Positions 36,479-44,938 of a stretch of DNA of 64,000 nucleotides are shown here, one piece after another (within the stretch, counting starts at the first letter, position 1; every line of letters begins with the position of its first letter). The notes beneath the pieces were generated by a model. That model had not been told where the DNA came from. It made no database searches and saw only the letters and a list, made by a program, of their open reading frames with translations. Source of the DNA: Actinomyces sp. (GTDB lineage Bacteria; Actinomycetota; Actinomycetes; Actinomycetales; Actinomycetaceae). The stretch is from positions 59,567 to 123,566 of the forward strand of contig NZ_JAUNHI010000002.1 in assembly GCF_030524025.1 (NCBI RefSeq), given 5' to 3'. Position numbers and translations under genes: made by a program.

Positions 36479-37452
36479 GTCTCCACCTCCCCACCATCAG
36501 ACGCTCCACGCCCCTACCGATGCAGCAGATCATGGCGCTGGCCGCCCTGCTCATCCTCTACGTGTTCTTCTCCATCTTCGGCAGCCACTTCCTGTCCACC
36601 GGCACCTTCGTGTCCATCCTCGACTCCTCCTACTACATCGGCTTCCTGGCCATCGGGATGACCTTCGTCATCATCACCGCCGGCATCGACCTGTCCTCGG
36701 GCACGGTCATGGTCGGATCGGCCCTCATCGGCGGAGTCGCCTACAACGTCTGAGGCCTGCCGATCCTCCTGTCCCTGCTCATCGTCCTGATCACGGGCAC
36801 GGCTTTCGGCGCGGCCAACGGCGTGCTCGTCGGATTCTTCCGACTGCCACCCTTCATCGCCACCCTGGGCATGCAGTTCGTCTCGCTGGGGCTGTGCGCG
36901 GTCTTCTCTCAGGTCCAGACCTACCCGAGCCTGGGATCCCAGGACGGCTGGTTCAAGACCGTGCTGTACAAGGCGGACAACTTCCCCATCGGGGTCCTGT
37001 GGCTCGCCGGATTCTTCGACATCGCCTGGTTCATCCTCACCCACACCTGGCTCGGCCGGTACACCTACGCCATCGGATCCAACGAGGAGGCCGTCGAACT
37101 CTCCGGCGTCGTGGTCTCGCGGTGGAAGTTCCTCGTCTATGTCCTCAACGGGTTCTCCTGCGGGCTGGCCGGCGTCATCTACGCCGCCACCTTCTCCTCG
37201 ATCACGCCCCAGACGGGCAACGGCCAGGAGATGTACGCGATCGCCGCCTGTGTCATCGGCGGCACCTCGCTGGCAGGGGGCATCGGGTCCCTGTGGGGGA
37301 CCATCATCGGGGTCTTCGTCATCTCCGTACTCAAGACGGGTCTGCTGTCCATGGGACTTCCCGTCCAGTGGCAGCAGGTCCTCATCGGCGTCGTCGTCGT
37401 CCTGGCGGTGCTGCTCGACGTCATCCGCTCCCGGCGATCGCGCCGCAGCTGA
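36475..37452 (+). pseudogene. Ribose-type ABC permease (RbsC-like) with in-frame TGA
   Basis: Overlaps the ATPase stop by 4 nt (ATGA). The frame is a complete BPD_transp_2 permease of about 325 residues (MTFVIITAGIDLSSGTVMVG; FRLPPFIATLGMQFVSLGL; LSGVVVSRWKFLVYVLNGFSCGLAGVIYA; GGTSLAGGIGSLWG) except for a TGA at 36751-36753 in AYNV-stop-GLPILLS. A Trp codon (TGG) is the likely ancestor. The stop splits the protein between predicted helices, so function would need readthrough. Confidence 0.85.
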
Positions 37453-37462
37453 GGAGCGCGCC

Positions 37463-38613
37463 ATGACACGAACAAGCCTCATGACTCCTGCCCCGGCGAC
37501 TCCGGCCCCGGCCGCCCCGGCCTCGGCGGCCCTGAGCCGGCGGGGAGCCCTCACGGCGGCACTGACCACGACCGCGGCCCTGGCGCTGGCCGCCTGCTCC
37601 CAGGACTCCGGCAGGCGGAAGGTCATCGTCATCTCCAAGAGCTACCAGAACCAGTTCTACCAGGCGGCCTTCAAGGGTGCCCGGGCGGCCGCGGCCGAGC
37701 TCGGGGTCGACCTGGAGACCAACGGCCCCGACGCGGAGTCCAATGTCGCCCAGCAGGTCGAGCAGCTCGCGGCGGCCGTCAACCAGCAGCCCGCCGCCAT
37801 CGCCCTGGCGGCCTGCCAGCCCGTGTCGGTCCAGGACGCCCTGACCCGGGCCAAGGACCAGGGGCTGCCGGTGGTCGGCTTCGACTCGGGCGTGCCCGAC
37901 GACGCCTCCGGCGCCGTCCTGGCCACCGCAACCACCGACAACACCGTGGCGGGCGGCAATGTCGCGACCAACCTCGCCGGCGACGAGCGCTTCGTGACGG
38001 CCGTGTCGGCCGCCGGCACCGACTCCCCGTGGTCATGGGGGTGCTCGCCCAGGACTCGACCTCGGGGTCGATCGTCCAGCGGGTCGACGGGTTCGTCGAG
38101 ACGATCGTCGCCGAGCTGGAGAAGAACAGCGAGCTGGCCGGGGCGGTGGCCGTCTCGGGCCAGCAGCGCTGGACCGCCCCCTCGTCCTCCCCCGCCAAGG
38201 TCAAGGTCGTCGTCACCGTCCCGTCGACGACGAGCCAGGCCGACATCCAGTCGGCGGCCGCCTCGGCGCTGTCGACCTCGGGGATCTTGGCGCTGTTCGC
38301 CGCCAACCAGGACGCGGTCAACGGCGTCATCAGCGCCACCAACGACGCCAGCGACCTCGACCGTTCCAAAGGCCGTTACAAGGACCTGCTCGTCGTCGGC
38401 TTCGACGCCGGCAAGGCCCAGAAGGACGCAGTGCGGTCGGGGGCCTTCCTGGGGTCGGTGACCCAGGATCCCTACCAGATGGGCTACCAGGCGGTCACCC
38501 TGGCGGTCCGGTCGGCCGACGGGCAGGCCGTTGAGGACGTCGACACCGGCTCGCACTGGTACAACGCCGACCACATCGATGACCCGACGATCTCGGAGCT
38601 GCTCTATGACTGA
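37463..38613 (+). pseudogene. Ribose-type substrate-binding lipoprotein, frameshifted
   Basis: The first frame starts at ATG 37463 (GAGGAG upstream) and has a twin-Arg-like RRGALTAAL signal and lipobox LAAC, then RKVIVISKSYQNQFYQAAFKGA, typical of type-1 periplasmic sugar-binding proteins. It breaks in a C run near 38025; restoring one C gives GTDSPVVMGVLAQDS and reads to 38613 (VVGFDAGKAQKDAVRSGAFLGSVTQDPYQMGYQAV). The sugar is unknown. Homopolymer location means that a sequencing error must be considered. Confidence 0.85.
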
Positions 38614-39100
38614 CCACGACCCCACCGGTGACACTCCGACCAGCCTCCCCCCAGGCGGCCCTCTGCCCGGTGCGGCCGCCCCGGGCAGGCTCGAGCACGT
38701 GGCGACCGTCGTGCCCGACCTCGAGCGGGCCATGGCCTTCTACGGCACGCTGCTGGGGCTGGAGCGGGCCGGGACCGTCCGGCTCACCGACCACACGATC
38801 GGCTACCTGTCCGACGGCTCCGGAGTCCTGGTCGAGCTCATCGACTTCGACGACGGCGGCCCCGGCACGACCCGGGAGCCCACCATGGAGGGCCTGCACC
38901 ACATGGCCTGGAGCGTCCCCGACGTCGCCGCTGCTGCCCGCCGGGCGGCCGAGCTGGGGGGCGCCGTGACCTCGGGGCCGACGGTGGTCGACAAGCTCGG
39001 CTTCATCTCCGCCCTTGTCGAGGACCCGTTGGGCAGGGAGATCGAGCTCCTCCAGTGGCTGCCGGGCCGGGGTGGCGCGGCTCGGAGCACTCAGCGGTAG
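38606..39100 (+). CDS. VOC/glyoxalase family protein
   Basis: A 164-residue protein whose ATG overlaps the end of the binding-protein gene by 8 nt. After a Pro/Gly-rich N-terminus, RLEHVATVVPDLERAMAFYGTLLG starts a vicinal-oxygen-chelate domain, with metal-type His and Glu in LEHVA, GLHHMAW and EIELLQWL. It resembles methylmalonyl-CoA epimerase or lactoylglutathione lyase. It ends the ABC operon, so it may act on a product of the imported sugar. Its 3' end overlaps the convergent CMD gene by 10 bp. Confidence 0.85.
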   Translation: MTDHDPTGDTPTSLPPGGPLPGAAAPGRLEHVATVVPDLERAMAFYGTLLGLERAGTVRLTDHTIGYLSDGSGVLVELIDFDDGGPGTTREPTMEGLHHMAWSVPDVAAAARRAAELGGAVTSGPTVVDKLGFISALVEDPLGREIELLQWLPGRGGAARSTQR

Positions 39101-39861
39101 GCCTCCGAGGAGGCGTTCTCGTCGTACTGGGCCACGAGCAGCAGGCCGGACAAGGCATAGGGGCCACCGATGTAGGGCATGGCCTGCACCAGCGCTGCGG
39201 CGACCTTCTGGCGAGAGTTGCCGGCCTTGATCGCCCCGGCGACGTGCGGGCGCAGCTGGACGGCCGCACCGATCGAGGCGATGGCCACGAGGCACACGAG
39301 CTCGCGCATGGCGATGTCCAGGCCGCCTCGGGACTCGAAGTCGCCGAAGGCCACCGAGGTCAGCAGGTGCGGGACGAGCTCGCCGAAGGGCTCGGGCAGG
39401 GCGGCGAAGACCTGCTTGACCTCGTCGCCGTACAGGGGCACCTGGATGGCGGCACCGGCGGCCTCCCGCTCCTCGTAGGCCACGGTCCCGGCGTCCTCAA
39501 GCGGCAGGGTCACGCCGTGGGCCTCGAAGACCTCGTTGGCCGTGGCCACGGCGTTGAGGGTCTTGGGGAAGCCGATGTAGGGCGCGCACTGGTAGATCGT
39601 CTCGCGCACCTGGAGCGGGCTCGCCCCCACGTTGAGGGCGGCCCCCACGTGCGCCGCCAGCTGCGGCAGGGTCTGCATGGAGGCCAGGGCGGTCACGGTG
39701 AGGAGCTCGCGCTCAACGTCGGCGAGCACACCCGAGGAGAAGATCTCCCCGAAGATCTCGTTCTGGAGGATCTCGTAGATCTCCGGATCCGTGGCGTGCG
39801 GCTGCGGCTCGGCGGCGAACAACCGGGTGAAGGTCTCGTGTGCCTGCGGGGTGAGCGCCAT
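39091..39861 (-). CDS. Two-domain carboxymuconolactone decarboxylase family protein
   Basis: A 256-residue all-helical protein with two CMD units: residues of about 25-115 (ERELLTVTALASMQTLPQLAAHVGAALNVGASPLQVRE) and 150-245 (MRELVCLVAIASIGAAVQLRPHVAGAIKAGNSRQKVAAALVQAMPYIG). The second lacks the Cys pair of AhpD-type peroxidases, as does the first. Similar genes accompany LysR and aldo-keto reductase genes in many bacteria, and such genes lie just past the IS element here. Confidence 0.88.
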   Translation of the reverse strand: MALTPQAHETFTRLFAAEPQPHATDPEIYEILQNEIFGEIFSSGVLADVERELLTVTALASMQTLPQLAAHVGAALNVGASPLQVRETIYQCAPYIGFPKTLNAVATANEVFEAHGVTLPLEDAGTVAYEEREAAGAAIQVPLYGDEVKQVFAALPEPFGELVPHLLTSVAFGDFESRGGLDIAMRELVCLVAIASIGAAVQLRPHVAGAIKAGNSRQKVAAALVQAMPYIGGPYALSGLLLVAQYDENASSEAYR

Positions 39862-40023
39862 ATCGGGTCTCCTTGTCGGGGCTCCTACGTCGGGCTGACG
39901 GGTCCGAGCCTGGCACGCCCGACCGGGGCGCGCCAGGCCGCGTCCGGGGCGGGCGGGCTCAGGCAGGGGCCGGCGGGCTCCAGACGGCCCGCACCACCCG
40001 GGCCGGAGCCTGCTCCCCGTCCC

Positions 40024-40836
40024 TAGCTGTACTTCCCTGTGAGGTTGTTGACGTTGGGGTATAGGGGGCGGTGGGGTCGGGCTGGGTCAGGATGGGCGGT
40101 GTCGAGTCGATCCAGTCCTTCCCCGAGGAGAACCCCACCGCCATGATCCACCGTAACGCCCCATTGACGCCCCAGAAAGGCCTTCGCCTTGTCCAGCGCG
40201 TCCTGGCGGGCCGGCCCGTGGCTCACGTCGCCGCCGAGATGGGCGTCTCACGCGCCACCGCGCACAAGTGGCTCGCCCGCTACCGCGCCGGGGGCCGATG
40301 GCGCGCCCACGGGCGCGGGACCGCCAAGGCCAAGGCCTCCAAGCGTGGCCCGGGCAGGCGGGTCGGCTACACCTACGTCCACACCGCTATCGACGGGTAT
40401 CGACGGGTTCTCGCGCCTGGCCTACACCCAGGCGCTTGACGATGAGACGGCGGCGACCACCATCGCCTTCATCTGCCGCGCCCGCGTCTTGTTCAAGGCC
40501 CACGGCATCACCCGCCTGGTGCGGGTGGTCACCGACAACGCGGTGAGCTACCGGGCCAAGGCCTTGACTCGCGCCGTGATGGGCCTGGCGAGCCGTCACC
40601 AGCGGATCCGGCCGTACACGCCGCGGCACAACGGCAAGGTCGAGCGCTACAACCGGATCCTTGCCCAAGAGTGCCTCTACGCCCGCCAACACACCTCACA
40701 GAACCAGCGGCGCGAGGCGATCGCCATATGGAACAACCACTACAACTACCATCGACCCCACACCGCCTGCCACGACCAGCCACCCGCAACCCAAACCCCC
40801 ACCACCATCAACAACGTCACGACCTCATACAACTAG
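40024..40836 (+). mobile_element. IS481-family element, internally deleted
   Basis: The remnant lies between two imperfect inverted ends: TGTGAGGTTGTTGACGTTG near 40038-40056 and, on the other strand, TATGAGGTCGTGACGTTG near 40813-40830, each close to TAG(C/T)TGTA. It contains one transposase gene with a large internal deletion and a 10-bp duplication, so it cannot move on its own. It separates the CMD gene from the LysR and reductase genes. Confidence 0.75.
40143..40836 (+). pseudogene. IS481 transposase remnant
   Basis: The N-terminal HTH is intact (MIHRNAPLTPQKGLRLVQRV, HVAAEMGVSRATAHKWLARY). It then passes directly to GGRWRAHGRGTAKAKASKRG, which in full transposases lies about 110 residues later. 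Two similar W-R-A-H-G stretches may have recombined. Further on, a tandem duplication of the ten bases ATCGACGGGT (about 40388-40407) shifts the frame, after which the catalytic half continues (IDGFSRLAYTQAL, VVTDNAVSYRA, RHNGKVERYNRILAQEC). Confidence 0.85.
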
Positions 40837-40924
40837 GCACAGCCTACGCCGGTGTCGACACCACCTGTCGAGGGCAGTGTCAACAACGACCGCTGAGCTC
40901 GGGCCTCACCCGGACCACCCGGGA

Positions 40925-41767
40925 TCACAGGGCGCGGACCCACTCGAAGACCTCGAGCACCTCGGCGCGGGCATCCTCGCGGCACAGCAGGACGAAGGAG
41001 AGATGGGCGAAGGCGTCGCGGATGGGAACCACCCGCCTCCCGCGAGCCGGATCGGCGAGGAAGGGGGCGTCGGTGACGAAGCGGGCCAGGTCGGTGCTCT
41101 GGGCGAGCTGCGTAAAGACCTCCCGGTCCTCCTGGACGACGAACTCCGAACGGGGGAAGGCCTGGTCGCACAGCTCGCGCCAGAAGCCGATGTCCTCCAG
41201 GAGCAGGAAGGTCTCGCCGTCCAGCTCCGCGGCGCTCACGCTCTCGCGGTGGGCCAGCCGGTGGGCCGCGGGCAGGGCGACGGCGAGGTTCTCCTCCATG
41301 AGCCCGACCGAGCGCACACCCGGTGTGCCGTGCGGTCGCAGCGAGATGCCCAGGTCGATGGAGCCGTCGAGCACACCGGCCTCGACCTCCTGGACATCGA
41401 GCATGCTCGAGGTGATGAGCCGCCCGGGGAAACGCTCGACCATCAGGGCCGTCAGCCGCCACAGGGGAGCCGGCGCCACAGTGCCGACACGCAGCGCCCG
41501 CGAGCGCCGGGCGGCGTCGTCGACGGCGAGCCGCAAGGCGGCCTCCTGTCGCAGGACCGCGTGAGCGTGCTCGAGGGCCACCGCGCCAACGCCATTGAGG
41601 ACGAGTCGGCGTCCGGGCCGGTCGAACAGAGTGTGGCCGAGCTCCTTCTCGAGGCGCGCCAGGGACCGGGACAGGGCGGGCTGGGAGAGGTGGAGCTCGT
41701 CGGCGGCGGCACTGACCGTGCCCAGCCGGGCGACGGCGTCGAGGTGGCGGAGCTGATCGAGGTCCAT
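40925..41767 (-). CDS. LysR family transcriptional regulator
   Basis: A 280-residue regulator from ATG 41767, with a GTG one codon earlier. The winged HTH is LRHLDAVARLGTVSAAADELHLSQPALSRSLARLEKELG; the substrate-binding domain follows (LRVGTVAPAPLWRLTALM ... GSIDLGISLRPH ... FLLLEDIGFWRELCDQAFP). It is divergent from the first aldo-keto reductase and probably activates or represses it through the dyad at 41779-41793. Its C-terminal half is similar to the truncated LysR at 49.1 kb. Confidence 0.92.
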   Translation of the reverse strand: MDLDQLRHLDAVARLGTVSAAADELHLSQPALSRSLARLEKELGHTLFDRPGRRLVLNGVGAVALEHAHAVLRQEAALRLAVDDAARRSRALRVGTVAPAPLWRLTALMVERFPGRLITSSMLDVQEVEAGVLDGSIDLGISLRPHGTPGVRSVGLMEENLAVALPAAHRLAHRESVSAAELDGETFLLLEDIGFWRELCDQAFPRSEFVVQEDREVFTQLAQSTDLARFVTDAPFLADPARGRRVVPIRDAFAHLSFVLLCREDARAEVLEVFEWVRAL

Positions 41768-41778
41768 CACCGCATCAT

Positions 41779-41793
41779 ATGCGTCATCTGCAT
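41779..41793. promoter_or_regulatory. LysR-type T-N11-A dyad
   Basis: ATGC-N7-GCAT contains the T-N11-A core and lies 12 bp upstream of the LysR start and 95 bp upstream of the divergent reductase start, the place expected for the autoregulatory LysR site. Confidence 0.55.
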
Positions 41794-41887
41794 GAGCTGA
41801 GCCGATATAGGCATTTCACACCGGCCCTTGTTCCGGGCAGACTCATGCACAGAACATTGCAAGATCTCATTCCGCAAGGAGCAGCCC

Positions 41888-42769
41888 ATGACGGCCATTC
41901 CGTCCTTGACCATGAACGACGGCCGGTCCATCCCCGCCGTCGGCTACGGCGTCTTCCAGATGACCTCCGCGCAGGTACGCACCCATCTGCCCCAGGCCCT
42001 CAAGCTCGGCTACCGTCACATCGACACCGCCAACGCCTACTTCAACGAGGTCGCCGTCGGCGAGGTCGTGCGCCGGGCGGTCGCGGACGGCCTGACCACC
42101 CGCGAGGAGCTGTTCGTCACCACCAAGCTCTTCCCGCAGTCCTACCCCTACGACCAGTGCCTCCGGGACATCGACGCGACCCTGGAGCGGCTCGGCCTGG
42201 ACTACGTCGACCTGCTCCTGTTCCACCAGCCCTACGGCGAGTACGTCTCCGGGTGGAAGGCCATGGAGGAGGCGGTGGCCGCGGGCAAAGTCCGCTCCAT
42301 CGGCCTGTCGAACTTCTCGGCCGCCAAGTTCGAGGAGATCCTGTCGGTCGCCGCCATCGTCCCGGCGGTCAACCAGGTCGAGGCCCACCCGCGCTGGAAC
42401 CAGCACGGCCTCAAGGCCGCGATGGCCCGGTCGGCGGGCACGGAGGTCCTCGTCGAGGCCTGGTACCCGCTCGGTCACGGGGACAAGACCCTGCTGGAGG
42501 AGCCGGCCGTCGTGGCCGTGGCCGAGCGCACCGGCAAGTCTGCCGCCCAGGTGATCCTGCGGTGGCACCTGCAGGAGGGCAACGTGACCTTCCCCAAGAC
42601 CCTCAACCCCGCGCATATGGCGGAGAACATCGACATCCTCGACTTCTCCCTGAGCGCCGATGAGGTCGCCGCGATCAACGAGATCCCGCAGCAGCCCTAT
42701 CACGTGATCCCGGACCAGCCCCCGGCCTTCATCCCGGCGGAGGGCTTCGACTACTCCCAGCAGGCCTGA
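41888..42769 (+). CDS. Aldo-keto reductase (AKR5-like), paralog 1
   Basis: A 293-residue NAD(P)H-dependent reductase starting at ATG 41888 behind AAGGAG. The catalytic tetrad is complete: Asp46 and Tyr51 in YRHIDTANAYFN, Lys80 in FVTTKLFP and His113 in LLLFHQP. The NADPH site shows FPKTLNPAHMAENIDILDF. It is the first gene of a co-oriented group of two more reductases, an esterase-like protein and a chimera, and faces a LysR gene. Substrate is unknown; sugars, keto-acids or 2,5-diketogluconate are usual in AKR5. Confidence 0.93.
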   Translation: MTAIPSLTMNDGRSIPAVGYGVFQMTSAQVRTHLPQALKLGYRHIDTANAYFNEVAVGEVVRRAVADGLTTREELFVTTKLFPQSYPYDQCLRDIDATLERLGLDYVDLLLFHQPYGEYVSGWKAMEEAVAAGKVRSIGLSNFSAAKFEEILSVAAIVPAVNQVEAHPRWNQHGLKAAMARSAGTEVLVEAWYPLGHGDKTLLEEPAVVAVAERTGKSAAQVILRWHLQEGNVTFPKTLNPAHMAENIDILDFSLSADEVAAINEIPQQPYHVIPDQPPAFIPAEGFDYSQQA

Positions 42770-42802
42770 GCCGGCGCCACCGACCGCACGGAAGGACACC
42801 CG

Positions 42803-43690
42803 ATGACGACCACACCCACCATGACCCTCAACAACGGTGTCGAGATGCCGATGCTCGGCTACGGCGTCTTCCAGACCCCGCCCGAGGAGACCGCCGAGCA
42901 CGTGCGGACTGCCCTCGAGGTCGGCTACCGCCTCATCGACACCGCCCAGTCCTACGGCAACGAGGAGGGCGTCGGCGCCGGCCTGCGCGACTCCGGCCTG
43001 GCCCGCGAGGAGGTCTTCATCACCTCCATGATCTGGGTGTCGAACATGAACGAGGAGCGGGCCGCCGCCTCGATCGAGGAGTCCTTGCGCAGGCTCGGCA
43101 CCGACTACCTCGACCTCATGCTGCTGCACCAGGCCATGGGCGACTACCCGGGTGCCTACCGGGCGATGGAGAAGGCCTACGAGGCAGGGAAGATCCGCGC
43201 TATCGGCGTGTCGAACTTCTACCCCGAGCGCCTCATCGACGTCGCCCTCCTGGCACAGGTCCCTCCGGCCGTCAACCAGATCGAGACTCACCCCTTCCGT
43301 CAGGCCGACGCCGCCCACGCCGTCATGAAGCGGCTCGGCGTCGCCCACGAGGCCTGGGCACCCTTCGCCGAGGGCCGCAACGACATCTTCACCAACCCGG
43401 TACTGACCGCCATCGGCGCGAAGTACGGCAAGACCGCCGGGCAGGTCGTGCTGCGGGCGCTCATGAGCAAGGACGTCATCGTCATCCCCAAGTCGGTCAG
43501 GCGCGAGCGCATGGAGGAGAACTTCGACGTCCTGGACTTCGAGCTGACCGCCGATGACCTGGCCGCCTTCGCCTCGCTGGACGACCCGTCCTTCCCGCCC
43601 ATCTTCAACCACTACGATCCCGACACCATCTCCTGGCTGCTCGGCGACTACGTCAAGAAGAGCGGGCTGGGCGGCGGCACGTTGTACTGA
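42803..43690 (+). CDS. Aldo-keto reductase-like paralog 2 without the catalytic lysine
   Basis: A 295-residue protein with the fold and most motifs of its neighbours (LIDTAQSYGNEEG with Asp46 and Tyr51; VIPKSVRRERMEENFDVLDF). At the position of the catalytic Lys, where paralogs read TTK, it reads FITSMIWVSNM, so residue 76 is Met (codon ATG 43028-43030); the His after it is kept (His109), but HQP has become HQAMG. Loss of this Lys normally abolishes reductase activity. It shares 148 identical bases with paralog 3. It could be a cofactor-binding regulator or simply a decaying copy. Confidence 0.88.
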   Translation: MTTTPTMTLNNGVEMPMLGYGVFQTPPEETAEHVRTALEVGYRLIDTAQSYGNEEGVGAGLRDSGLAREEVFITSMIWVSNMNEERAAASIEESLRRLGTDYLDLMLLHQAMGDYPGAYRAMEKAYEAGKIRAIGVSNFYPERLIDVALLAQVPPAVNQIETHPFRQADAAHAVMKRLGVAHEAWAPFAEGRNDIFTNPVLTAIGAKYGKTAGQVVLRALMSKDVIVIPKSVRRERMEENFDVLDFELTADDLAAFASLDDPSFPPIFNHYDPDTISWLLGDYVKKSGLGGGTLY

Positions 43691-43761
43691 GGCTCACTGA
43701 GGCTCACTGTACTGAGCGGTCCACCCGCCACCGTCTGGGGAGCATCGGCACAGGAGGATCT

Positions 43762-44853
43762 GTGTCCGCACCGGTCAGGTCCGATGTCATGCTGACGCGC
43801 AGGGGCTTCGGCCTGGCGTCGAGCAGCGCCGTGGCGGCCGCCACGGGCTGCTCGGGCACGCTGCCACCCGGGCCCGCGACCGCAACGGAGACGGGAGGCG
43901 AAACAGCCGTGGACAGCGACACGCTCATCGCAGACGTGATCGGCAACCCGCTGCTCGAGGACTACGGACGTCTCCTGTTCCCCATCACCTTCAACCCGCC
44001 CCGCCCCGGCCACACGCTGGCCGACGTGCCCGACCTTCTGACCTGGTACCACCACGTCGACGACGCCACCACGGTCGACGTCGTCAGCGACCTGCTGGAG
44101 CGGCGCGGTCGCGGGGAGACGGTCTTCCACCACATCTACACCGAGGCCGAGAGGGCCGGGGACCCCACGCTGGCCGACACCGGGCTGTTCGTCTTCCCTG
44201 CGCGACGGCCGACGCCGGCCTCGCCAACCCGCGGGGCCGACCGGCCCACACCGGAGGGGGCGGTGCCAGGCGACCGTCCGCGCGTGGCCGTGTGCAGCGC
44301 CGGCGGCGGCTTCGCCTACGTGGCCTCCATCCACGACTCGATGCCGCACGCCCTGTGGTTGTCCCGCCACGGATACACCGCCTTCGCGCTGCACTACCGC
44401 TCGAGCGCTCAGACCGGCTGCCAGGACCTGGCCCGCGCCATCTCCTTCATCCACGCCCACGCCGAGGAGCTCGGCGTCAACCCCGAGCGCTACTCGCTGT
44501 GGGGAGGCTCTGCCGGAGCCCGCTTGGCCGCCTACCTGGGGTCCTACGGCCCGGCCCGGTTCGGCGGCGACGACGTGCCCGGCCCCGGCACCGTCGTCAT
44601 GCAGTACACGGGGCACTCCGACCTGTCGGGCACGGAGCCGCCGACCTACGCCTGCGTCGGCACCGCCGACGGGATCGCCTCCTGGCGGACTATGCGTGCG
44701 CGCACCGACGCCATCGCCGCTGCGGGCGTGCCGTCGGAGCTCCACGTCTACGACGGCCTGCCCCACGGCTTCGGGCTCAGCATCGGGACCGTCGCCGAGG
44801 GGTGGATCGAGGATGCCGCCGCCTTCTGGCAGGCGCAGATCGACCGACCATGA
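43762..44853 (+). CDS. Tat-exported lipoprotein alpha/beta hydrolase (esterase-like)
   Basis: A 363-residue protein starting at GTG 43762 behind GGAGGA. The N-terminus LTRRGFGLASSSAVAAATGC has a twin-arginine-like start and a lipobox-type Cys, so it is probably exported and lipid-anchored. The hydrolase core has VAVCSAGGGFAYVASIHD (oxyanion region), the nucleophile Ser in YSLWGGSAGARLAAYLG and the His in YDGLPHGFGLSIG. It resembles BD-FAE-type carboxylesterases. It belongs to the reductase cluster. Confidence 0.85.
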   Translation: MSAPVRSDVMLTRRGFGLASSSAVAAATGCSGTLPPGPATATETGGETAVDSDTLIADVIGNPLLEDYGRLLFPITFNPPRPGHTLADVPDLLTWYHHVDDATTVDVVSDLLERRGRGETVFHHIYTEAERAGDPTLADTGLFVFPARRPTPASPTRGADRPTPEGAVPGDRPRVAVCSAGGGFAYVASIHDSMPHALWLSRHGYTAFALHYRSSAQTGCQDLARAISFIHAHAEELGVNPERYSLWGGSAGARLAAYLGSYGPARFGGDDVPGPGTVVMQYTGHSDLSGTEPPTYACVGTADGIASWRTMRARTDAIAAAGVPSELHVYDGLPHGFGLSIGTVAEGWIEDAAAFWQAQIDRP

Positions 44854-44938
44854 GGAAAGGCCCGATGAGGACGGCAATGCCCCAACCGTCACGACCGCGA
44901 CAGCAGGCGGCTACGACCCCGCCGGCTTTCGCCCCACC

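Noticed and set aside
36475..37452. UGA recoded as Trp or Gly in this organism
   Set aside because: All other genes use TGA as a normal stop at family-typical lengths, so a single nonsense change is simpler.
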